From NCBI GenBank assembly GCA_028583685.1, contig JAMXIF010000032.1, forward strand, positions 6,439,977 to 6,503,976: a stretch of 64,000 bases of DNA, given 5' to 3'. Source of the stretch: Petaurus breviceps papuanus. Lineage: Eukaryota > Chordata > Mammalia > Diprotodontia > Petauridae. Under the pieces are notes generated by a model. It searched no databases. It saw only the letters and a program-made list of their open reading frames with translations, and was not told the origin of the DNA. A program made the translations under genes and the position numbers. How positions within the stretch are numbered: the stretch's first letter is position 1; every line of letters starts with the position of its first letter. Shown in pieces: positions 55,265-64,000 of the stretch.

Positions 55265-56160
55265 GAGAAATAGTTAGTCAGTGAGTCAAGTCAACAGAGA
55301 TTTATTAAACTTGTACTTGGTGCTGCGCACTGTGCTAAGTATTATTGGGGATTTAAAGAAAGGCAAAAAGTGTGTCTCTGTCCTCAAGAAGCTTACATTC
55401 TGATGGAGGAAGATAAAATACAAAGTGGGGGAGGGAGGAAGAAAGGAAGAAACCCGTACCTACATGGAAGGATAGGGGCAAAGTCTGGAGAGTCAAAAGC
55501 AGAGGCAGGTAAGGAACAAAGGAATAAAGGATGGCTGGCCTAAGGCTTTTCACAGAATGAAGGTTCCAGGAGGAATTCATTAATGGGAGAAGAGGCCTTC
55601 AGGGTGGAAGGATATTACAGGGTGAGATGGTAGCAAGCGTTTATTGTTTACTGTATGCCAAAAATTGAGCTAAGTAAGCATTGGAAATATAAAGAAAGAC
55701 CAAAACATGGTCTCTGCCCTTAAGGAGGTCACATTCTAGTGGGGAGAGAACATATAAACAATTTCGCATATACATGATATACTCACACCTACAGCTAGTG
55801 TGTTATACGAGGTATATAATGCAGTTATGTACACAGTATATACAGCTATACTGTGTATATGCAGCTATACTGTGTATATACTAAACAATACAACTATATA
55901 CTGAGTATATAGCTGCATCATAAGCTCCTATAAGACACTAGCAGGGAGATCAGAAGACTGAGTTTGGGAATGCTAAAGACCTCTTGCAAGAAGGTAGAAT
56001 GTGAAATGCATCTTGAAAGAACATGGCAGAAGAGCTGAGGGGGGAGAAAAACAACTTTCACATGTAAGTCCAGCAAACAGGAATCCAGATTGCTGACATG
56101 GGAAGACTGCTCTGCAAATAGCATTGAGTTAGGAATCCTATCATGGGACATGGCCAATTG
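55265..56160 (-). mobile_element. Two L2 3' ends in tandem, antisense
   Basis: The first starts at 55297 ('gagatttattaaacttgtac', 'cactgtgctaagtattattg', 'ctcaagaagcttacattctg'). A second start lies at 55635 ('gcgtttattgtttactgtat', 'ttaaggaggtcacattctag'). Both are the same end of L2, so two insertions or a duplication are implied. Confidence 0.7.
55800..55915. repeat. Minisatellite-like tandem repeat
   Basis: A unit of about 20 bases, 'cagctatactgtgtatatg', occurs about twice in full and in several worn copies, with TA/TG palindromic character. Confidence 0.7.
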
Positions 56161-57734
56161 TCTAAAACTTGACTAAAACCTGGTGAATCCAAAAGAAAAT
56201 GAGAGAGGCAAAGGGCTAGGATATGAAATGCAGGTCACAGTCAAAGAGCCTCTGAAGTCAGATGCCATTGTCAAGAATCTCAGCAGGTATCATAGGACAG
56301 TCAGATCCTGCTGAGCATCTATAGCCACAGGACACCATGCCAAGGTCCACCATCTGTCTGGGAGTTGTAGAAAATGTGTGGATATTGGGTGTGTGGAGGA
56401 ACGAGGATTCAGAGATTCCTTGGGACATTGGCTCAAAGAGACACCAAACTAAAAATAACAGTCCAGTCTGGATCTCTGCAGAGAAAGCATTCTGAGTGCC
56501 TAGAAGTAAAAGTCAGACTCTCATCAACTCCAAATTAAAGACAATGGTAATAAGCTATAAAGAGTATCCTTTGGAGAGGGGATGCTAAAATATATTAAAT
56601 CTCAGGTCTTACTACCAGCAGTACAAAGCTGTGCTGGGGTCCTTCAGGTAGCTTTGGTTTTCACTCATCCTTCCCTAAAGGACATTTGAGACTAACAGAA
56701 CATTAGCAATGATACAAGCTTATATGTAGACTATTAATTATGCATGTCTCCCTCTATTAATATTTCAAGATTTATAAGCATAAATAAAACATACATTAAT
56801 TAGAATTTTGCAATGATATTCTTTTCCAATCTTCTCCCACAACGTACCTTATTTCCAGAGCTGAGCCGAGAAAGAAGTCTGTAGTCATTGGCTATAAATC
56901 ATTCAGTGTTATACTTTCAAAACCCTGTGGTCCATCCTCTCCCATTAGCTAACCCTGCCATGTTTTGCTTAACTTGAACAATCAGTAACCACAATGAAAT
57001 TCTATTGTCTTCTTTTTAGCAGAAATTGAAATTATTCATGAGCCTCCACTCAACCCATTTTTTGGATTCTTTCCCCTCCACAGCAGGGACAGGTTTCCTG
57101 GCCAGAATTTTTCTCCCTAAGAAATAAGCATTGGTTAAAAGGGAACATCTCCTCCAATGGGGAACATTAATACACTTAATGTTTTTTAAACTCTTGGCAT
57201 CCCCACAGGAGATCCTGTCAAACAAATTCAATTAGGTATCAAATCATCCCCTGTTGATAGAATTAACATGTGGGATTCAACTTCAATTACATGAATTTTT
57301 CCTGCTGGTTAGGTTAAAGGAGGCACATTTGGGTGGTCTCCTAAGCGCTAAGGCCTAGACTGACTAACCATAGATACCACAATCATGTAACTCATAGGTT
57401 GCTATGGGAAAATGTTATATTCTTAGCTAGGCAGGCAAGCCAAGCTGTCACAGAGCTATCACAAGGTAATTCAAAGGCCTGTACTTTTCATTGGAGCATT
57501 AAGAGCTTTTGTTTTTGCATCCTCTTTATTTCCCAATATTCCCTCTCATTTTCTCACCCAAAGAACCATCCCTTATCATAAAGGAAAAAAAAGTTCAGCT
57601 AAACTAAACAAAAAAATCAAGTCAGACAGCTTACACATTGTTTCGCATCCATAGTTCACCACTTTAAAGAAAGGAGGGAGGTGTATTTTCATATTTCTTC
57701 TTTGGGGTCAAGCTTGGTCATAAGTATACCATAT
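56161..57734. other. Unique sequence
   Basis: No gene or clear repeat. Frames of 60-71 codons (57016-57231 on minus, 57399-57581 on plus) have no known domain. The stretch about 56820-57640 is notably repeat-free. Confidence 0.4.
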
Positions 57735-58105
57735 TTGGTTTGATTTTTTTGTCACAAATCTCTCATTTTTCAGATGAAGTAACTGAAGACTAAAGAGATT
57801 AAATGTCTTGTATATATTAGGGACACATATGTGTGATATTATGTGTCAGTTATTGGGAAAATAGAAAATAAAAATGAGATAATTCTTTCCTTCAGTGAAC
57901 TTACACACTTTATGAAGTAGATAACATAAGTATGTATAAGGGTATGCAAGACAAAAACAAGGTAAATGAATGGCATGGGGCTAGCAGATATAAGGAGGAG
58001 TCAGGAAAAAAGGCTTTTGTAGAATACAATACTTAGGCACATGGTTATATATAACAGATGCAGGATTTGAACCTAGGGCTTTTGACTTTAAATCCAGTGT
58101 TTTCT
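57735..58105 (-). mobile_element. MIR SINE split by an L2 end
   Basis: MIR halves at 57735-57824 ('tttcagatgaagtaactgaa') and 58026-58105 ('gatttgaacctagggctttt'). Between them 57825-58025 is antisense L2 ('gtgtcagttattgggaaaat', 'gtcaggaaaaaaggcttttg'). Confidence 0.6.
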
Positions 58106-58149
58106 TATGGGTTCCAAATCTATTGATTGTTTAGAAAGGTCACGGTGTA

Positions 58150-58399
58150 TATTAATAAATAAATCAAATAAACAAGGATTTACTTAGTGCCTACCATGTG
58201 CCAGGTACTGTGCCAAACTCTGAGGATACAAAGACAGACAAACCAAAAAGAAACAGTGCCTGCTTTCAAGATGCCTATGGTATAATGGGAAGACAGTAGG
58301 CAATCAACCATGTACAGAGAAGACATATGGGAAAAATTAGAGATAATCTCAAGGGAGAGGTACTAAAAAGGTCTGGGAAAGGTTTGTTGAAGAAGACTC
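58150..58399 (-). mobile_element. L2 3' end, antisense
   Basis: 'aaggatttacttagtgccta', 'ccatgtgccaggtactgtgc', 'tgaggatacaaagacagaca', 'ctttcaagatgcctatggta', 'tctgggaaaggtttgttgaa'. One of the better kept L2 copies. Confidence 0.8.
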
Positions 58400-58590
58400 A
58401 GTGGAAAGAATGCTGATTTGGGAGTCATAAGACATGAGTTTGAATCTTGCCTTACACATTTTTAACACCTGTATGACCTCAAGCAAATAACCTCTCTGGG
58501 CCTCAGTTTCGTCATTTGTAAAATTAGTGGGTTGAGCCAGATGTCCTTTATGGTCTCTTTTGGCTCTAAGTCTAATCAATTGATCAGCCA
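58400..58590 (+). mobile_element. MIR/THER-type SINE
   Basis: 'gtggaaagaatgctgatttg', 'gacatgagtttgaatcttgc', 'ctgggcctcagtttcgtcat', 'ttgagccagatgtcctttat', 'ttggctctaagtcta'. Full length with the long tail. Confidence 0.85.
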
Positions 58591-58837
58591 TATTGCCTTT
58601 TTACCTCCTAATATAAATTTCCCAAGTAGTGGATCCTACAGAGAAAAAGGGTAAGGCAAAAAGCCTGATTTGTGTTCAGGAAGCTCAAATTTTTCCTCTA
58701 TCTTGAACTTCTTGACAAAAACAAAGAGGACAAGAGGGAGGAAAGAGGAAATCTAAACTGAGAAACCATGTCTCTGATGATCTTAACACTCTTTGATCAA
58801 ACACTCACCCCAATATAGCAATAATGATAACACTTCA

Positions 58838-59035
58838 CAATTCTGTAATATTTTAATGTTTATACATTGCTTCTCTCATAACTCTGAGAGGCAGGGAACA
58901 CAAGGCTTATTATCTCCATATTAAGAAATGAAGAGACTGAATTTACCCATAGTCACAGCAAGGAAAGACGGGATCTGGGACTTCTAGACCTTAAAATGTC
59001 CCATGTTCTTTCTACACTATGTCCCAAGGGTACTC
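58838..59035 (-). mobile_element. MIR SINE, antisense
   Basis: 'ttctctcataactctgagag', 'attaagaaatgaagagactg', 'aaagacgggatctgggactt', 'ttctttctacactatgtccc'. Confidence 0.7.
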
Positions 59036-59574
59036 AAGGTAAGTTATCAAACACAGACACACACAGGCACATACACATATCACTGTCATTACTACCACCA
59101 CCACTACCACTATCTGCACTAAATAAGACTATCTGTGTTTTTAGATAATACAACTAAATTTTTATACCCATAAATGTATCTGATCATTTTCACAAGTGAT
59201 TATTCTATGGTACCTATTGAAAAAAGGATTTTTTTTCTGCTTTAGGTATCAAGTCATTCCCCAACATTGCTATTTTCCTTTGTTTACTAAATTTCTTGCT
59301 CTCAGGTATCAAGTAAAGGGAACTTCTCTAGCAAGGTGATATCACCTGCCATGTCTACCTATAATGACATCCAAGGTATGTGGAAAAAGAAAGTGTCTGA
59401 TATATCAATTGATTCCTTTCTTCATCTTTCCCACCAATTTTATTGTTTAAAAATGCTCTAACTACATCTCTTGAAGGAAAGAACACCTTTATACATAATG
59501 CAAGTGGTTCTTTTACAACACTGTAAATAATAATGCTATAGTAGATACATTTACATCATAGTAAGAGAGGGACA
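59036..59574. other. Unique sequence with short CA and CCA runs
   Basis: (CA)n at 59054-59080 and (CCA)n at 59094-59112. No gene recognised. Confidence 0.4.
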
Positions 59575-59970
59575 GGGACTAGAGCTGTGATTTCATGGGA
59601 ACATGGAACTTCTGAGTGGCTGTCAGTGTGGATTAGGCACCTTCATTGTAACTTAGAGAGTTGCCTAGAGAAGAGGTATCAAACTCAGCTCACAGGCTAT
59701 TCCTGAACCATCTGAACCAAATAAAATGTAATTGGGAAATATTTAATAAAATAAAATACAATGCAATGTAGATAATGTTAATTTGTGGTTTTCTAAGTTA
59801 ATATTGCAGCCCACAGGATCCATTTCTATTTGAGTTTGACACCACTGGCCTATAAATCTAAGAGCTTAATTGACTTGCCAATTGTCCCATGGCTAGGATG
59901 GTTTATAGATGTTAACTTAAATCTAGGCCTTCTTGGGTTTGATAATGGATGACTCTAGATATTCTAATGT
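59575..59970 (-). mobile_element. MIR/THER-like SINE split by a hAT-like MITE
   Basis: Left part 'tgtgatttcatgggaacatg', 'taacttagagagttgcctag'; right part 'gacttgccaattgtcccatg', 'taaatctaggccttcttggg'. Together they follow the family order seen at 35755. Confidence 0.7.
59663..59855. mobile_element. hAT-like MITE (177 bp) in the SINE
   Basis: The element is 59671-59847. Left end aagaggtatcaaactcagct; the complement of the right end is cagtggtgtcaaactcaaat, so the inverted ends share GGT-TCAAACTCA. Eight-base flanks gcctagag (59663-59670) and gcctataa (59848-59855) agree at 6 of 8, fitting a worn hAT target duplication. The centre ('taaaatgtaattgggaaata', 'gttaatttgtggttttctaa') has no coding capacity. 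Confidence 0.8.
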
Positions 59971-60079
59971 TCATTGCTCTGCATCCCAGTACTTCTGTTC
60001 AATTAGAAAAGTAATTTCATCCATCCATCCATCAAATAGTATGCAGAGCAAGAAATGTAATAGAATAATAGCTGAATTT

Positions 60080-60135
60080 GGACTTATTTTCCTGACCCCA
60101 GGCCCAGTGCCCTAACTACTTTGCCAGGTAGCCGT
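60080..60135 (-). mobile_element. SINE head scrap
   Basis: 'ttcctgaccccaggcccagt' and 'gccctaactactttgccagg' match the head of tRNA-derived SINEs. Confidence 0.5.
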
Positions 60136-60239
60136 GGCAAATAAAGACAAAGCTGGGGAGAAAGACTGGGAATATAGAAAGAGACTGAAGGTAGTAAGTC
60201 TCAGATTAGTCACCCCTTTCTGTTTATTCTTTATTTAGA

Positions 60240-60405
60240 GGCAGCATAGTATACTGGATAGTGTTTAAGATTTGAAGTCAAGGAGATCTGGGTTTGAATT
60301 CAGTCTCTGACATTGATATTCTGTGTGAGTTTGGGTGAATCATTTAACGTCTCTGAGTCTCAATTTCCTCACCTGAAAGATAGCAACAATATTAGCATCT
60401 AAAAT
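60240..60405 (+). mobile_element. MIR SINE
   Basis: 'ggcagcatagtatactggat', 'gaagtcaaggagatctgggt', 'ttgaattcagtctctgacat', 'gagtctcaatttcctcacct'. Confidence 0.82.
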
Positions 60406-60747
60406 GGTTTGGGGATTATAATTGCAAAATCTGCCAGGAAATCCACTGAGGCAGAACTCTTAGCCAATAGTACTTTGAGAAAGGGTCCATGTTCCCCTCT
60501 AATGAAGTAGACTTCAGAACTTCCCCACAATTTGAGATGCCCCTTGTCCCCAGGACCCACCCTGTTTTTATAAGGTCTGATACCAAATAATAGAAAAGAA
60601 GGGCTGTAAAATACAGAATCTAATTGGCTGATAGATCTTCTTCTTGAGGGCCAAAAATGATATATCAGCAGAGAGGTCACAGGTTGGAGGAAGCACAGGG
60701 CATCTCCATTGACTAAGTGGTCAGAAGATGTTCACCAGCTCATGAGA
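60406..60747. other. Unique sequence
   Basis: A 93-codon minus-strand frame (60680-60399) has no recognised domain. Confidence 0.35.
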
Positions 60748-61677
60748 TCTTGGTCTATGCCTAGTTTCTGCCATACTGTTTTCCAGTTTTTCCAACAGTT
60801 TTTGTCAAAAATATGAGTTTTTGTTCCAAAAGCTTAGGTCTTTGGGTTTATCATATACTAGATTACTATGGTTATTTACTATAATATAATTTGTACCTTA
60901 TCTCTTCTAGTGATCTACAACTCTATTTCTTGGACAATACCAGATTATCTTAATAATTTCAAATTTCAGTTTGAGATCTGATATAGCTAGACCAGCTTCT
61001 TTCACATTCTTTTGTTGAGTCTCTAGATATATTTGAGCTTCTGTTCTTTCAGATGAATTTTGTTATTTTTTATAGCTCTATAAAACATTTTTTTGATGAT
61101 TTGATTAGTATTGCACTGAATAAATTGATTTAGGTAGAATTGTCATTTTTATTATATTGGGTCAGACTACCCATGAGCAACTAATATTTTTCCACTTGCT
61201 TAGGTCTGACTTTATTCATGTGGAAAGTGTTGATTTAGTTCCTAGGTTCATCTTGGAAGGTAGCCTTCAAAGTATTTTTTTTTTGCCTACAGTTATTTTA
61301 AATGGAGTTTCTCTTTCTATCTCTCGCTGCCAGATTTTGTTAGTATATATAGAAATGCTGATGATTAATGTGGGTTTATTTTGTATCCATCAACTTTACT
61401 AAAGTTGATATTAATTTAAAATAGTTTTTTAGTTGATTCTCTAGGATTTTCTGGGTATACCAACATCATCTGCAAAGACTGATAGTTTTATTTCCTCATT
61501 GCCTATTCTAATTCATTTAATTTCTTTTTTTCTCTTTTTACTAATATTTCTAGCACAATATTAAATACTAGATATGATAATGCGTATCCTTGCTTCATTC
61601 CTGATTGTATTGGGAAGGCTTCTAGATTTTTCCCATTACAAATAATACTTGCTTATGGCTTTAGATAAATAACGTTT
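60748..61677 (-). mobile_element. L1 ORF2 internal fragment (RT to middle)
   Basis: Read on minus it carries the FADD active-site codons (61476-61465), then sequence matching the L1 segment also found at 41180-40500 ('taggtagaattgtcattttt', 'tcaaatttcagtttgagatc', 'tgcctagtttctgccatact'). Both ends are cut, and upstream RT sequence reaches 61677, i.e. the region that is missing from the 6 kb L1. Confidence 0.88.
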
Positions 61678-61679
61678 AT

Positions 61680-61826
61680 CTCAGGAAACTGAAGCAAATA
61701 GGGTTAAGTGACTTTCCAGGGGTTGCACAGCTAGTAAGTGTCTGAGTTCAGATTTGAACTCAGGAAGATTAAGTCTTCCTAACTCCAGGCATAGCCCTGT
61801 ATCCACTCTGTCACTTAGTTGCCTTA
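61680..61826 (-). mobile_element. SINE of the RTE-tailed class, 3' truncated
   Basis: 'tcaggaaactgaagcaaata', 'gggttaagtgactttccagg', 'gaactcaggaagattaagtc', 'atccactctgtcacttagtt'. The RTE-like tail is absent, replaced by the L1 junction. Confidence 0.85.
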
Positions 61827-62247
61827 AGTCCATCATGCATAACACAGAACACCTATTTCCTCCAAGCACCAGAATTATTAGAATTTTGTCTTTGTCTCCT
61901 CCCTCACCTCTCCTCTTTCTTCACCAGGTGATTCTTCCCCCTCCCCCTCAAAGAAATGCACTGATAGGGAAAAGCTGGAGCCATTTCATACTCATGAAAG
62001 ATGATTGTTAAATTTTCAGTGCAAGCATTTGCATCTTGGAAACTAGCAAACACTACAAATCAGGATTTGATTTGTTGTTTTGTTGATTGACTAGACTTAA
62101 GAAAGTGATGGAGAAAAAGTCATTAATGCAAATTAAACTTAAAAATGTGTCATACTTTCCATAGATCCAGCTGTTGAACATTTACCAGCACATGTTGGCA
62201 GACACTTAGATGTCTCAGGAATAAGGAAGTGGTAATCAGTCAGTACC
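61827..62247. other. Unique sequence
   Basis: CT-rich around 61880-61950; no gene recognised. Confidence 0.35.
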
Positions 62248-62455
62248 AATTGTTGTTTGTTGTTCTTCCTCAATTGTTTTTTAAAAAGACCAATGACATC
62301 AGGAAGGTGATGTCATGACTTGCAAGTAAATTGGATTGAAGTGAGGTAGAGCTGTGCAATGCCACCATTCTCACTCTGTCCTCCAGAATCATTAGAGTCC
62401 AGTAACAAGACATAAGTCAGGTTGACTAGTGATTGTCGGATTAGTGGTGTGAAAA
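62248..62455 (-). repeat. Unnamed interspersed repeat, copy 3 of 3
   Basis: Reverse complement of the family at 8560: 'gttgttcttcctcaattg', 'gaccaatgacatcaggaagg', 'tgatgtcatgacttgcaagt', 'aaattggattgaagtgaggt', 'tctgtcctccagaatcatta'. This is the copy with the best kept middle. Confidence 0.65.
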
Positions 62456-63577
62456 TGTGGCGACAGTCTACATACAGGACCCAAAATTAGAAGCTAAACA
62501 TCAATTCTTACAATGCTAAGCACATAGTCGTTGCTCAATCAATACTTGATCCATCCTCTGAAAAGTGGAATGAACAGCATTAATTTCTGACCCTCAAATA
62601 CAAGCAAACCCATATGTTAATTTTACTAAGCCCCAAACTAAAACAAATAGGGGACCATTTCAATTTGAAACTGAAGCAATCAATTTACTAAAAGTTATCG
62701 AACAGAACAAAACGGCAACTTTTAAAATTGTCCTGAAAAGAACAAATACTTCAGTGGGTTCTGGGTTATAACTTCAGTGGGAGGATGAAGAGTAAGTGGG
62801 CACATATCTGAGCAATACAAGAATAGAAAAAAAACATATTATCTAAAAAAAAAAACACCTCAGAAAGATAATTAAACCATTGTGATACTCCATTCTCATA
62901 TCCTTGCCCTCCATAACCTTATCCCTTCTTGCTCCATGGGCCAATCACTGCTCTGACATAAATTGCAAAGGAGGATGGAAAACTCTAGAGTCATGCCAAA
63001 GTGTTTCTCGTAATTGAGCCACACTTGTCCAAGAGCATTATATCATCCTTGACAAATACTTTGCAAGGAATTTATATTCATGCATATTTGTGGCATTTCA
63101 TCATCGAAGACTTTATTCTCTTGCTTTTGCTCAAGCATTGGTAAGCTTCAAAACATTGGCAATGTTGCCTAAAACCACCATGTCAGATGCTGCAGCTCAA
63201 TCACAGGGAGACAGCTGCCACATAGGTGACAAATGGAATTAAAGGCATCAGTGATATTAAAGTGAGGATATAAAAGGCTTGTCACTTTGGAACTTGGATC
63301 ACTTTGCTGCAAGCATCTTTCCCAAGTTGAACTAAATTGATATAATTAAATGAATGTTCCTACTTAGAATGTGATAGACCAAGCTGGCACAAAAAATCCC
63401 ACAGCCAGCCGCCCCATCCTGTTTCCTTTTTGTCACTCAAAATATAGTTAAAAGCTTTCAGGGAGTTGTTATAGCAAATTTAATACTGAGGAAGAGGACA
63501 AAAGTATTTTCTCCCTGGTAATGAATTTCTTCAGAGACAGAAATTGGGTTTGAATTCGCATCCTGATATTATCTGTT
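62456..63577. other. Mostly unique sequence with an L2 scrap
   Basis: 62508-62555 ('caatgctaagcacatagtcg', 'ttgctcaatcaatacttgat') is a sense L2 terminus. 62880-63480 is free of recognised repeats. No gene seen. Confidence 0.4.
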
Positions 63578-63805
63578 CTAGACTGAATTCAGGAAGATCT
63601 GAGTTTGAATCTGTCTTCAGACACTCATTAGTTGTGTGACCCTTGCAAAGTCATTTAACTTCTCTATGCCTCAGTTTCCTCAACTGTAAAATGAGGATCA
63701 TAATAGCACCTACATATTAGGGTTGTTTTGAAGATCAAATAAGATGATATCTGTAAAAACACTTAGCACCTTGACTAGTAGGTACTTAATAAATGCTTGT
63801 TTTCT
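63578..63805 (+). mobile_element. MIR SINE, full length
   Basis: 'tcaggaagatctgagtttga', 'atctgtcttcagacactcat', 'gttgtgtgacccttgcaaag', 'cctcagtttcctcaactgta', 'aatgaggatcataatagcac', 'ggtacttaataaatgcttgt'. The best kept MIR in the window. Confidence 0.92.
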
Positions 63806-63834
63806 ACACCTTCCCCTTATTATGACTCTGGGAA

Positions 63835-63935
63835 ATGAGAACCTCTCTGGGTCTATTTAACTATCTCTAAAATGGAAAGCTTGAAACAGATGATTTCTAA
63901 GGTCCCTTCCAGCTCTAAATTTTGTGATTCTACAA
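63835..63935 (+). mobile_element. MIR/THER-type SINE 3' end
   Basis: 'aacagatgatttctaaggtc', 'ccttccagctctaaattttg', 'tgattctaca' is the tail shared with 8930 and 58400. Confidence 0.75.
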
Positions 63936-64000
63936 GTCAAGAAATATGAGCTTATAAAACTCTCATATCATTTGGCAATGTATATTGAACTGGAGAAAGA

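Noticed and set aside
1-64000. CRISPR arrays, operons, rRNA or a new defence-like system
   Set aside because: No regularly spaced repeats with unique spacers, no gene clusters; the DNA is repeat-rich vertebrate non-coding sequence.

Overview
The window looks like non-coding nuclear DNA from a marsupial. This rests on the repeats: three near full-length half-L1 (HAL1) retrotransposons, a marsupial-type L1 with a long spacer between its ORFs, many tRNA-derived SINEs (some carrying an RTE-like tail), and abundant MIR/THER, L2 and CR1/L3 relics. The genus cannot be fixed from sequence alone. I found no host exon, tRNA, rRNA, operon-like or CRISPR feature I could defend. The longer open frames fall in retroelements, microsatellites or their antisense strands. 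All family names are by recognition; no search was run and no divergence was measured.

Layout. 1-3145: unique sequence, an L1 3' tail and an L2 copy holding a TA/CA microsatellite. 3146-5993: HAL1 copy A (+). 5994-25417: a mosaic of SINEs, MIRs and L2 fragments with several nested insertions, a 210 bp pyrimidine tract and one possible solo LTR fossil. 25431-28359: HAL1 copy B (-). 28858-29517: a short pogo-like DNA transposon. 29530-37470: two overlapping old L1 ORF2 relics (+), split by HAL1 copy C (30049-32924, -) and by several SINEs, one of them young. 38981-44985: a near full-length L1 (-) that landed in a MIR and has lost the core of its reverse transcriptase. 44986-64000: L2, MIR and SINE mosaic, a 400 bp assembly gap, a 5'-truncated L1, a CR1/L3 relic, a hAT-like MITE inside a SINE and another L1 ORF2 fragment.

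How the parts relate. The HAL1s have a 5' region, an ORF1 and a 3' region but no ORF2, so on family knowledge they would have depended on an L1 ORF2 protein. Comparison with the window's own L1 suggests their 3' region is the L1 inter-ORF spacer joined to the L1 3' UTR. Target-site duplications support the ends of HAL1 B and C, of the long L1, of one truncated L1 and of several SINEs. The nesting gives a relative order: MIR/L2/old L1 first, then HAL1s, the 6 kb L1 and RTE-type SINEs, with the SINE at 36301-36494 among the last.
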